Positions 38,977 through 47,598 of a stretch of DNA of 64,000 nt are shown here, one piece after another. The notes below the pieces were generated by a model. That model did no database searches. It saw only the letters and a program-made list of their open reading frames with translations, and was not told the origin of the DNA. The DNA lies in assembly GCA_937864265.1 (NCBI GenBank), contig CALMIR010000093.1:1-64000 (forward strand), given 5' to 3'. Within the stretch, counting starts at the first letter, position 1, and each line of letters opens with the position of its first letter. The translations under genes were made by a program, and so were the position numbers. This DNA comes from an uncultured Saprospirales bacterium. GTDB taxonomy: Bacteria; Bacteroidota; Bacteroidia; Chitinophagales; Saprospiraceae.

Positions 38977-39042
38977 GGAGGTTTCAGGTTTTTTACCCGG
39001 CTGATCCCGCGAAAAACGCGGGAGAAGACGGGCAGGTTTCAA
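38977..39042. repeat. dispersed palindromic element, family A, copy 4 (inverted)
   Basis: Inverse orientation: ACCCGG-ctgat-CCCGCG-AAAAA-CGCGGG-agaaga-CGGG, flanked by GGTTTCAG and GGTTTCAAA. It lies between the convergent TPR lipoprotein and T9SS genes, 37 nt after the TPR stop. Confidence 0.8.
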
Positions 39043-39200
39043 ACTGACCTGTGACCTGTCCTGAAATACGTTGCCCAATGGCCATACCCAAAGTGGATAA
39101 AACAAAAATCAATCCAATTACAAATGCTTTCTTATTTTTTATGATTGATTAGAAGCTGGCAGACACCCAAAAGCACCTGCCAACTCCGCGCTAACTTGCA

Positions 39201-40292
39201 CTACCGCTCTACCACTACCTTTCTGCTCCATACCGCATCGCCCACCTGCATGCGCAGGACGTACAGCCCAGGCGGCCAGTCGGATACCGGAATACTAAAA
39301 TGTTGTACATTGCCTGAATTGCCAATTTCCATAAAATAACACAATTGCCCATTACTATTAAAAATAGTCAATACAGCTCCCTGATCCGGGAGGGCGCAGT
39401 CAATTTGCAACATGGAGGTAGCAGGATTGGGGTAAACACTTACTAGTCCGGGGAATTCATCAACGCCTACCGTGGAAACCAAAAATTCATCTGTAATCAA
39501 TACCGTCATCGTTCGGAGCGTAGTAGATAATAAAAAAGTATCCAATACACCATTGATCGTGAAGGGTCTGCTCTCTCGAATATTAATTGCCAGGGCATAG
39601 CGACCTGTCATTAGTGGTTTATCCCATATCATTGTTCCTCCTCCCCCAGATTGAGACTGAACCATATAAATACTGTCAGATGCTAGAGGTAAACTATAGT
39701 TTTCAGCGGGGAAAGGGATCAATTCACCATAGTAAATGTCACCAATAAACAATTCATCTGATGCAATGTTAACTGAATGCGTAACTACATCTCCCTCTAA
39801 GTACAATAGCCCTGGTGTGGTGAAAATATCTGGTGAGGTATTTACGGCCAACGCATTTACTGGTGGATAGAGTACAATAGTATCATATAATTCTAGTACC
39901 TTAGTTCCAGATTCTTCAATGTTCACTATATCATCCACCAAAAAGCTGTCCCTAAAACCGATTCGATACAGTCCTGTATCCTCGTACCAATGACTGGCAA
40001 AGTATTTTTCCAGATAATAATATTCATTCTCATACAACCCAACGTAGTTGGCTGATGTGCGAAAAGCGGTATCAAGTGGGCTGCCGTCGCCCCAATCAAA
40101 AAGAACAAAATCCTTTAACTCATTGCGTCGGCCTATGGTAATGGAAACCCTCACATCATTCAGTACTTCCTTATCCATTTCGGCTCGATATATACCCGTG
40201 GCCGGGTTCTGCCCAAAGACGGAAACTCCCGCGAAAAGAATAACGGTAAATACTAAGGCACCCCGGTTCAACCTATGATTTGTTTTTTTCAT
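39201..40292 (-). CDS. T9SS type A sorting-domain surface protein
   Basis: A 363-residue secreted protein: signal peptide (1-27, ending SVFGQ), a body without a recognised domain, and a C-terminal T9SS type A sorting domain (about residues 285-363, starting VSVYPNPATSM and ending WSRKVVVER). An early FDWGDGSP segment hints at a PKD-like fold. The gene starts 4 nt after the stop of the upstream SBBP-repeat gene, so it is probably translated from the same mRNA and could be co-affected by phase variation there. The middle of the gene (about 39480-40000) is more AT-rich than its ends. Confidence 0.85.
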   Translation of the reverse strand: MKKTNHRLNRGALVFTVILFAGVSVFGQNPATGIYRAEMDKEVLNDVRVSITIGRRNELKDFVLFDWGDGSPLDTAFRTSANYVGLYENEYYYLEKYFASHWYEDTGLYRIGFRDSFLVDDIVNIEESGTKVLELYDTIVLYPPVNALAVNTSPDIFTTPGLLYLEGDVVTHSVNIASDELFIGDIYYGELIPFPAENYSLPLASDSIYMVQSQSGGGGTMIWDKPLMTGRYALAINIRESRPFTINGVLDTFLLSTTLRTMTVLITDEFLVSTVGVDEFPGLVSVYPNPATSMLQIDCALPDQGAVLTIFNSNGQLCYFMEIGNSGNVQHFSIPVSDWPPGLYVLRMQVGDAVWSRKVVVER

Positions 40293-40296
40293 GGCT

Positions 40297-43200
40297 TTAG
40301 ATTTTGATGAAACGAATGGGTATATGCTTAATTAGAATTTGATAGATACCCCCAGGTAAATCTGATACATCTGCTTCCCAGGTTTGATTGCTATCATTGA
40401 ACTGAATTCGTTTCACTATCTTACCGTTGATATCATAAATGGTAGCTGAAAAATCAGTTGATTGCTGCAAATGAGGGGATTCTATCATTAATTTCTCAGT
40501 AGTTGGATTAGGGTAGAGCGAGATATTAATATCCTCTGTATTCACCTCACTGATAGCTACCAAGTTTGAAGTGTTTAGCTTTGCGATAAAACCATCATTT
40601 TCACCTGCATTAAAATCTTGCTGATATGCTCCAGCAGGGAAACTTAGCGGGAAATCATCATTACTTGACGTTGACCCATTAAAAAAGATCGCATCACCTT
40701 TTGAATGTAAACTCCATACAGATTCATGTGAATTTCCACCAAAATAAGTGGAATAAACCAAAGAGCGATCAGATGAAAACGCAGCTAAAAATAGGTCTCG
40801 CCCGCCTGCAAAAGTATCTTCAAAATAACTGTTACCTAAGGGCGGGCATAGTGGAAATAAGCCAGAACTATTTGGAGGCATACAATAATTATTCGAAGAA
40901 ACCGGTGAAGCACAAGTAGTATTGCCCGATGCAAATAATATATCCTGTAATCCATAATCTACACTTTGTGTAAAAGAAAAACTACTACCTTCAATGCAAC
41001 CAAAACTTGTTTTCCAAGTCAAGCTTCGATTAGTGAACTCTGCGATAAAATATCCTTCGTTTTCAATGTCTTGTTGATAGCCGCCACCCGTATTGGCAGG
41101 AACTGTTCTCAATTTATCGCTTCCTCCCATCAATGCTAGCTTGTTTCCTGACAAAGATATACTTGATGGGCTTAGAATTATATCCTCTAAATCACCTCCA
41201 AAAAAAGTACTCCATGCTAAGCTTCCTTGAATATCAAACTCTGCCAGGAAAACATCCTGCCCGAAATAGGAGGAAGCTCCATCTGCAAAATTATACTGAG
41301 AACTCCCTGTTGGCTTACAGTTAGGAAAGTTGTTATCTTGAGGTACATTACAAGTATTGTTTGAGTAGACATCTGTTGCTGTGTTTCCGGCAATAAATAA
41401 ATTGCCATTCTGACCTTTTTCTAAATCCACGATACGATCATCATCAAAGCCTCCGAAGTAAGTGCTCCAAATCGTTTCTAAATCAGGATTTAATTTTAAA
41501 ATAATGCCATCTATTCCTCCGTTTTGAGATCCATCGAAATAATTCCATCCATTATTTTGCTGCATAGAAAAACCAGCTCCGAAATTATTCGTTTCACCTG
41601 CAATATATACACCTGATTGGTCAATAACAAGGCAGTTGATTTTAGATTCACCTCCTCCACTGCTATCCAATATTTTGGCAGCAAGTAATGTGCCTCCATT
41701 TAAAGTAAATGATGCTACAAACCCCTGGATAGCAGGAGTTGGCGTGCCAGAAGTAGCTGGAAAATTGGAAGAAAGCGATCTCCCGACTAAGTAAACTTTG
41801 TCTAAAACCTTAACATCATAACCATTTTCAAGAAAACCGCCTCCCAGTAAGGTAAAATACTGTAGTGCAGCATCATTTTTAAATTTACCTATAAAGGCAC
41901 TTGAAAACCCTAATGTACCCTCTGTCATTATTCCAGTAATATTTGGAAATTCAACACTTGTACTTGTGCCTGAGATATAGAAACTGCCCTCGTTATCTAA
42001 ATCAGAGCCGGTAATTTCATCAGTAGAGATCCCCCCAAAATAAGTAATCCAATCGTCATCGGCTCTTACTGTAATCTCCCCCTTCACCACAATCACCAGC
42101 GTTTTGGTGGTATCAAAAGAGCCAGTAGCAGAAAAGGATACCTCGCTGCCACTCAGTGAAAAGGCCGGACTCCAGGTCGTAGCAACAGCTTGTCCCACGC
42201 TGTTCACCTGATAGGCTTCGGGGGCTGGAAGCTTAAAACTACCCAGCGAAGTACCTACTACCAGATCGCCATTGCCATCTATACTCAAGCTGTCATGACC
42301 TGCGAACTCCAGCACAATATCGTCCGGATCGCCGCCGGGTTGTATGGTGAAGTAATATTTGGTGTTTGATTGATTGGAATAGTATTGCAAGTCTATGTAA
42401 TTGTATATATCGCTTTGTATCACCCGCTCGTGTGCCGCTACTCTGGCGCGACCCTCCGGCACATGTCCCAGGTAGTAATTGTAGTGCCAGTCGCGCTCCT
42501 CCAGTCCATAAGCCCGCATATCCGGGGTCTTACCGTTTTTGAAGCTCACATCCACCCGGTGTAAGGTATCAGGGGTGCTGCTGATCGTGTCTATACGGCT
42601 CAGCACATAGCTGAATTTATTCTGTTGAATGTACAAGGGTGGGTAGCTCCCTGTGGCGTAATACTTCACTGTTGTCACCGCTGTACCCGAAGTGTCGGTC
42701 AATTGCCCCCGGTTTTCAATGAATGAAATAGCCGCAGAGGTCGCTTCTTCATCCGGTGGGATGACCACCGTCTTTTTGGCATAGCTCACCGTCATATAAT
42801 CTGTACCGCCGTCCACTTTGCCGTTTTTTCCCAATACGATAAAGCCATTGGTGCCGTCCAGTTGTATTTCCGTCGCCCAGTCATCCCGGTTTTCCAGTCC
42901 GTTAAATCCATTGCTCCAAATGGCCGTACCACTCGAAGCACTCAAAATGCGGGTAAAATAATCTTTGCTATCGTGCTGGGTAGCATACCCGGTTACATAG
43001 ATATACCCAGTGCTGTCGGCAAGCAGGTCGTAGGCTTCGTCATCAGTCGATGCATCGCCATCGTACAATGATACCCATTGTTCGCTGCCTGAAGCGTTGT
43101 ATTTCACCACCGTATAATCTTTGCCCGTTGTGGTAGTGGTATATCCAGCTACATATACGTTGCCCGAATCGTCCAGCGTGATGGCTCTAGGGCGATCATC

Positions 43201-44313
43201 TTCATGGGCGTTGCCATCATATATTTTTTCCCATACCACCTCTAGGCTTTCATCTAATTTAATGGTAATAAAATCTAAGCCATTACTTCCGGTATCTTCA
43301 TAGCCGCTTATGTATAAATTGTTGGCATCGTCAACTGCCATATCCACAATTTCATCCATTTCTGCTTCTTCTGATACCGTGATCGAAGACGAAACAGTGC
43401 CGCTAGTCCGATGTAACAAAACCGAACCAACAGACCATTCCGTCAGGCTTTGCTGCAGTACTCCTTTTATTTCTATATAAGTGCCAAAGGCGCCTCCTGT
43501 CAGCACCAGAATGGCGCCAGCATCGTACAAATGATTGCCGCTATCTATATTTTGCGCCCATAGTTGTGTGCCATTGCTATGGTATTTTATACAAACCATG
43601 TCCACAGAATTGCCAGAATTGGTGGCTCCTCCGCTTACATATATATTGCTAAAGCCATCAATAGCCAGTGCTACACCCCCATCGTAATAACTAGCTGAGC
43701 CATTGTACAACTTATCCCATTGTTTGGTGCCTGAGCTATTAAATTTCACCGTGAATACATCGTAATGATTGATGCTATCCTTATACACTGAGCCAGTCAC
43801 CAGTATGTTTAGCGAATTGTCCAGCGCCAAATCCCCTACCAAGACATTCCCATCATTGGATGCGACGTTGTATGTGCTGCTCCACTGCACCTGACCAGAG
43901 CTGTTGTACTTCGTTAGCGTCAAGTCGTATTTCCCGTATTGGTTGATCGTGCTGCCTGCCACATATAAATTAGAAGATATATCCGTCACGCTTAACACCC
44001 GATCAAGGGAAGCTGCTTCTTGCGACCCTTTACCCGCGTACCATTCTTCCAAATACAGGGTTTCCTGCGCCGCTACCTCTTGGGGTAGGGGTATTACCAG
44101 CATGAAACTACCGATTGCCATCCATAAACAAAGGCTAAGCCCGGATCCGTAGGAGACGGAGACGGGAATGAATGAATGAATGAATGAATGAATGAATGAA
44201 TGAATGAATGAATGAGTAAACTCACATTGTTTAAAAACGTTTTCATATTGTATGGTTTTAATGAATAAACAAACTACTACCCCGAAAAGGAGACTAACCT
44301 TTTGGTGGATCAT
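40297..44313 (-). CDS. large T9SS surface protein with SBBP repeats, DUF7948-like domain and a 5' tetranucleotide tract
   Basis: A 1338-residue protein as read from ATG 44313. An N-terminal hydrophobic segment is followed by four HSFI units encoded by twelve ATTC repeats. A signal-like stretch (LSLCLWMAIGSFMLV...EVAAQ) comes next. SBBP-type propeller repeats fill about 85-515, a DUF7948-like domain opening FIENRGQL about 517-750, more SBBP repeats about 751-1255, and a type A T9SS sorting domain the last 77 residues. A second start, ATG 44246 (MKTFLNNVSLL...), is out of frame at 12 copies and comes into frame at 10 or 13. The part downstream of residue 751 is clearly AT-richer. The ligand is unknown. 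Confidence 0.88.
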   Translation of the reverse strand: MIHQKVSLLFGVVVCLFIKTIQYENVFKQCEFTHSFIHSFIHSFIHSFIPVSVSYGSGLSLCLWMAIGSFMLVIPLPQEVAAQETLYLEEWYAGKGSQEAASLDRVLSVTDISSNLYVAGSTINQYGKYDLTLTKYNSSGQVQWSSTYNVASNDGNVLVGDLALDNSLNILVTGSVYKDSINHYDVFTVKFNSSGTKQWDKLYNGSASYYDGGVALAIDGFSNIYVSGGATNSGNSVDMVCIKYHSNGTQLWAQNIDSGNHLYDAGAILVLTGGAFGTYIEIKGVLQQSLTEWSVGSVLLHRTSGTVSSSITVSEEAEMDEIVDMAVDDANNLYISGYEDTGSNGLDFITIKLDESLEVVWEKIYDGNAHEDDRPRAITLDDSGNVYVAGYTTTTTGKDYTVVKYNASGSEQWVSLYDGDASTDDEAYDLLADSTGYIYVTGYATQHDSKDYFTRILSASSGTAIWSNGFNGLENRDDWATEIQLDGTNGFIVLGKNGKVDGGTDYMTVSYAKKTVVIPPDEEATSAAISFIENRGQLTDTSGTAVTTVKYYATGSYPPLYIQQNKFSYVLSRIDTISSTPDTLHRVDVSFKNGKTPDMRAYGLEERDWHYNYYLGHVPEGRARVAAHERVIQSDIYNYIDLQYYSNQSNTKYYFTIQPGGDPDDIVLEFAGHDSLSIDGNGDLVVGTSLGSFKLPAPEAYQVNSVGQAVATTWSPAFSLSGSEVSFSATGSFDTTKTLVIVVKGEITVRADDDWITYFGGISTDEITGSDLDNEGSFYISGTSTSVEFPNITGIMTEGTLGFSSAFIGKFKNDAALQYFTLLGGGFLENGYDVKVLDKVYLVGRSLSSNFPATSGTPTPAIQGFVASFTLNGGTLLAAKILDSSGGGESKINCLVIDQSGVYIAGETNNFGAGFSMQQNNGWNYFDGSQNGGIDGIILKLNPDLETIWSTYFGGFDDDRIVDLEKGQNGNLFIAGNTATDVYSNNTCNVPQDNNFPNCKPTGSSQYNFADGASSYFGQDVFLAEFDIQGSLAWSTFFGGDLEDIILSPSSISLSGNKLALMGGSDKLRTVPANTGGGYQQDIENEGYFIAEFTNRSLTWKTSFGCIEGSSFSFTQSVDYGLQDILFASGNTTCASPVSSNNYCMPPNSSGLFPLCPPLGNSYFEDTFAGGRDLFLAAFSSDRSLVYSTYFGGNSHESVWSLHSKGDAIFFNGSTSSNDDFPLSFPAGAYQQDFNAGENDGFIAKLNTSNLVAISEVNTEDINISLYPNPTTEKLMIESPHLQQSTDFSATIYDINGKIVKRIQFNDSNQTWEADVSDLPGGIYQILIKHIPIRFIKI
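44166..44213 (-). repeat. tetranucleotide microsatellite, 12 copies of ATTC
   Basis: Exactly 12 uninterrupted GAAT units on the plus strand (ATTC on the coding strand), 48 bp, inside the 5' coding region of the SBBP-repeat surface protein. At 12 copies the frame from ATG 44313 is open into the mature protein. Gain or loss of one unit shifts it. Such tracts mutate by slipped-strand mispairing and are the classic basis of phase variation. Confidence 0.95.
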
Positions 44314-44485
44314 ATTCTAGTGTTTGTCGTTTGGGTCTGTAATGAAGAATTAACTATGAAGGGACATTAAGGAAAAGAAAACCCGCGTCTGTGATTTTGA
44401 CTGCAATATAAGCAGCATTGAGGAAAAAGTCAAGTGGATATGGAGATTTTTTTTGAACGATAGGATAATATCCCTTCCAGTATCA

Positions 44486-44493
44486 TAAATTTG
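44486..44493 (+). promoter_or_regulatory. promoter -7 box for nth (TAAATTTG)
   Basis: An exact TAnnTTTG match 71 nt before the nth ATG, in the divergent gap with the SBBP gene. The expected -33 motif is not obvious. Confidence 0.4.
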
Positions 44494-44564
44494 AGGCTGT
44501 GAAGATTTTCCACTAGGGTGCTTGTATAGAAAATCCCCGCATTGCCCAACTTATAACAATTGCC

Positions 44565-45200
44565 ATGACCAAAAAAGAAAAAGCCAGAGCCATAGCGGCC
44601 ATTTTGGAAGAATACTTCCCAGCCGTACCTATTCCTTTAGAGCACCAAGATCCCTACACCCTGCTGGTAGCCGTCCTGTTATCTGCACAATGTACCGATG
44701 AACGAGTCAATCAAGTCACGCCCCACTTGTTCGAAAAAGCGGATAATCCTTTTGACATGGCAAAATTGGAGGTAGAAGAGATTAAGGCCATCATCCGGCC
44801 ATGTGGTTTGTCGCCCCAAAAGTCGAAGGCCATATCCGAATTGTCGCGCATATTGGTCGAAGGCTATCAAGGCGAGGTACCCCAAGATATGGCCGCCCTG
44901 GAAAAATTGCCCGGTGTCGGACACAAAACAGCTTCTGTTGTCGTTTCCCAAGCTTTTGGCCAGCCCGCGTTTCCGGTGGACACCCACATCCATCGCCTGG
45001 CCTACCGCTGGGGACTCAGCGATGGCAAAAACGTCAAAAAGACCGAAGAAGACCTCAAAAAGCTGTTCCCAAAAGCAAGCTGGAACAAGCTTCACCTGCA
45101 AATCATCTATTTTGGCCGCAAATATTGCCCGGCTCGTGGGCATCATCCCTTTGAGTGCCCCATTTGCAAGCTCTATGGCAGAAAGGAGATCATGGTATAG
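44565..45200 (+). CDS. nth: endonuclease III (base-excision DNA glycosylase/AP lyase)
   Basis: A 211-residue HhH-GPD glycosylase. The helix-hairpin-helix LPGVGHKTA includes the catalytic lysine K121, and the catalytic aspartate is D139 in FPVDTHIHR. An LLSAQCTDERVN segment near residue 38 is typical. It removes oxidised pyrimidines and cleaves the abasic strand. The C-terminal iron-sulfur region is unusual: only three cysteines are seen (C188, C198, C201; spacing x9 and x2) instead of the C-x6-C-x2-C-x5-C of classic EndoIII, so cluster binding is uncertain. Confidence 0.95.
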   Translation: MTKKEKARAIAAILEEYFPAVPIPLEHQDPYTLLVAVLLSAQCTDERVNQVTPHLFEKADNPFDMAKLEVEEIKAIIRPCGLSPQKSKAISELSRILVEGYQGEVPQDMAALEKLPGVGHKTASVVVSQAFGQPAFPVDTHIHRLAYRWGLSDGKNVKKTEEDLKKLFPKASWNKLHLQIIYFGRKYCPARGHHPFECPICKLYGRKEIMV

Positions 45201-45239
45201 TGCGGTAAGAACTATATGGCTTTTTTAGCAAAAACACCC

Positions 45240-45247
45240 TATATTTG
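45240..45247 (+). promoter_or_regulatory. promoter -7 box (TATATTTG)
   Basis: An exact TAnnTTTG match 24 nt before the ATG of the Uma2 gene at 45272, in the 71-nt gap after nth. Confidence 0.5.
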
Positions 45248-45271
45248 TAAGCACAACCAAGCCTAGTTTGC

Positions 45272-45841
45272 ATGACTGCACCATTAAAATTGCCTAAAAA
45301 AATTTTTTCTTGTCAATCCTACCACGATATGATAGCAGCAGGTATTTTGGATGAAACGGAACGCTTGGAATTGTTAAATGGCGAATTAATACTGATGAGT
45401 CCTATTGGCCCCAAACACAGCAGCATTGTCAAACGCATCAACCAGTTGTTGCAAAATTTACTGAATGATAGGAATACCATCGTTTCCATTCAAGACCCGA
45501 TAACGCTAGAACCAGCCTCTGAGCCCGAGCCTGATATAGCTTTACTGAAAAACCGCCCCGATTTTTATGCCAATAGTCACCCAACAGCTTCAGATATCTA
45601 TCTTATCATCGAGGTAGCAGATACCACGCTCGAAAAAGACCGTCAACTTAAAGGAAACATCTACGCAAAATCGGGTATTCCCCAATATTGGATCATCAAT
45701 CTGGTTGATCAACAAATAGAAGTATATGACACGCCTATCGGAGAAAAATATGCTCATCAACAAACTTATGGTATAGGAGAAAATATAACTTTACCGTTTT
45801 TCAATATTACAATAGCAGTTGGCCAGTTTTTTGGCTTTTAG
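45272..45841 (+). CDS. Uma2-family (DUF820) restriction-endonuclease-fold protein
   Basis: A 189-residue member of the Uma2 family. The PD-(D/E)xK-type elements are visible: EPDIALLK near residue 87 and IIEVADTTLEKDR near residue 110, followed by a GIPQYWIINL segment typical of the family. These proteins are abundant in cyanobacteria and Bacteroidota; they have a nuclease fold but their role is largely unknown. It is not accompanied by a methylase. It has its own promoter box and is followed after 11 nt by coaE. Confidence 0.9.
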   Translation: MTAPLKLPKKIFSCQSYHDMIAAGILDETERLELLNGELILMSPIGPKHSSIVKRINQLLQNLLNDRNTIVSIQDPITLEPASEPEPDIALLKNRPDFYANSHPTASDIYLIIEVADTTLEKDRQLKGNIYAKSGIPQYWIINLVDQQIEVYDTPIGEKYAHQQTYGIGENITLPFFNITIAVGQFFGF

Positions 45842-45852
45842 CACATGCCCTC

Positions 45853-46440
45853 ATGCTCAAAATAGGAATCACAGGAGGAATAGGCAGCGGAAAAACCACC
45901 GTTTGCAAAATTTTCGAAACGCTGGGCATCCCGGTTTATTACGCCGATGAACAAGCGCGGCGATTGATGGTGGAAGACCCCACTTTGGTGCAAAACATCC
46001 GCCAGCTTTTAGGCGAAGGGGCTTATACCGAATCGGGGCAACTCAACCGAGCCTATATCGCCCAGCAGGTTTTTCAGGATAAAAGCCTTTTGCAACAGCT
46101 CAACCAACTGGTGCATCCGGCTGTTGCGTTGGACGGCCTGCACTGGCACGAATCCCAAACAGGTGTTCCTTACACCTTAAAGGAAGCGGCGCTACTGATT
46201 GAAAGCGGCAGCTACAAACAACTGGATTACCTCATAGTCGTGACTGCCCCGGAGGCCATCCGCCTGGAACGGGTCATGCAGCGCGACCAGGTAGAAAGCG
46301 CTGCCGTGCTGGCTCGAATGAAACAACAACTGCCCGAATCGGAAAAAATAGCTCTGGCCGATTTCCTAATTGACAACAACGGCCAACATCCACTCATTCC
46401 TCAAGTGTTGACCATCCATCAACAACTCCTTGCTTTTTGA
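45853..46440 (+). CDS. coaE: dephospho-CoA kinase
   Basis: A 195-residue P-loop kinase: Walker A GGIGSGKTT (residues 8-16), the YYADEQAR motif near residue 36 with the dephospho-CoA-binding aspartate, and a VVTAPEAIRLERVMQRD lid region. It catalyses the last step of coenzyme A synthesis, phosphorylating the 3'-hydroxyl of dephospho-CoA. Length is normal. The stop is 13 nt before the ATG of the LOG-family gene, so the genes are probably co-transcribed. Confidence 0.95.
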   Translation: MLKIGITGGIGSGKTTVCKIFETLGIPVYYADEQARRLMVEDPTLVQNIRQLLGEGAYTESGQLNRAYIAQQVFQDKSLLQQLNQLVHPAVALDGLHWHESQTGVPYTLKEAALLIESGSYKQLDYLIVVTAPEAIRLERVMQRDQVESAAVLARMKQQLPESEKIALADFLIDNNGQHPLIPQVLTIHQQLLAF

Positions 46441-46453
46441 GAAACAAGCTAAT

Positions 46454-47581
46454 ATGACAATACCCAAACCAGAAACATTCATCACCAGCATCCGTTCGCT
46501 GGAAGAATTGCTGGAAAACAGCTTTTCCTTGCGCAATTGCACCTTGCAAGCACTCGATTTTCGCAGTAAAAAACTGAATTGGCAGCAAGTAGAAATTGAC
46601 AATACTTGCTTTCTGGGTTGCCAAATGCCACTAGAGGAAGAATTGGTGTTGAGGCAAAAAGGTGCTCATATTTTTACCGCCCCCGATAACCTACCCTATA
46701 ATCCTTTTCGCAGTAGCCTTTATACCTGGCAGGAGCTGATGCAGGGTTATACGCCGGAGCAGGATAATAGCCTGGATTGGCAGATTTATCAACATTTCTC
46801 TGCTGCCCGCTACCACCACAACATCAATGAAGCGCTTTGGCAACGCATCCACGACCACGCCATTGACGATGGGCTGCGCCAATTGTTGCATTTTGACCAT
46901 AATGGAATGACCCAAAAAAAGGTGGTGGGTTTTATGGGTGGGCACAGTGCGCGTAGGGATGATCCGTTTTATATCAAGTCGGCGCATACTGCGAAACGGC
47001 TAGGCGAAAACGGCTATTTCGTGGCGTCGGGTGGGGGGCCTGGCATTATGGAGGCAGCCAACTTGGGAGCCTATTTTGCGCATCAACCCCTATACCACCT
47101 AGAAGAAGCGCTGCAACTGCTGCAACAAGCGCCCTACTACAAAGACAAGGGCTATCACGCTTGTGCCCTGGAAGTATTGTCCCGTTTTCCGCAAGGGCAA
47201 CAAAGCCTGGCTATTCCCACTTGGTTTTATGGCCACGAACCCAGTAATTTATTTGCCTCCCACATTGCCAAATATTTTTCCAACAGCATTCGAGAAGATA
47301 CGCTTTTGGCCGTGAGCCTTTACGGAATTGTATTTGCCCCCGGTAGCGCAGGTACTACACAAGAAATTTTCATGGATGCCACCCAAAACCACTACGGCAC
47401 TTTTAATTATTATAGCCCTATGGTTTTTCTGGGTAGAAAGCGCTATGAAATTGATACCCTGATTTATCCGCTGCTCCGCCAATTGGCCTGGGGAAAACCT
47501 TTTTATGATTTGTTATACCTGACTGACGAACCGCAAGAGGTGGTAGATTTTTTGCAGCAGCATCCACCTGTAAAGGTTTGA
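46454..47581 (+). CDS. LOG-family (lysine decarboxylase-like) protein
   Basis: A 375-residue protein from ATG 46454; the longer frame from 46430 would overlap coaE. The nucleotide-binding GGGPGIMEAAN motif near residue 195 and the PGSAGTTQEIFMDATQNHY motif near residue 295 are signatures of the LOG/TIGR00730 family, whose small members are cytokinin-activating phosphoribohydrolases. This one is longer, with an N-terminal extension of about 150 residues, as in uncharacterised bacterial homologues. The enzymatic role is inferred only from the fold. Confidence 0.85.
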   Translation: MTIPKPETFITSIRSLEELLENSFSLRNCTLQALDFRSKKLNWQQVEIDNTCFLGCQMPLEEELVLRQKGAHIFTAPDNLPYNPFRSSLYTWQELMQGYTPEQDNSLDWQIYQHFSAARYHHNINEALWQRIHDHAIDDGLRQLLHFDHNGMTQKKVVGFMGGHSARRDDPFYIKSAHTAKRLGENGYFVASGGGPGIMEAANLGAYFAHQPLYHLEEALQLLQQAPYYKDKGYHACALEVLSRFPQGQQSLAIPTWFYGHEPSNLFASHIAKYFSNSIREDTLLAVSLYGIVFAPGSAGTTQEIFMDATQNHYGTFNYYSPMVFLGRKRYEIDTLIYPLLRQLAWGKPFYDLLYLTDEPQEVVDFLQQHPPVKV

Positions 47582-47598
47582 AGACCATGGCCTCAGGA

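Noticed and set aside
45272..45841. Restriction-modification or defence island around the Uma2 nuclease-fold gene
   Set aside because: No methylase, helicase or other defence gene is adjacent; the neighbours are the housekeeping genes nth and coaE.
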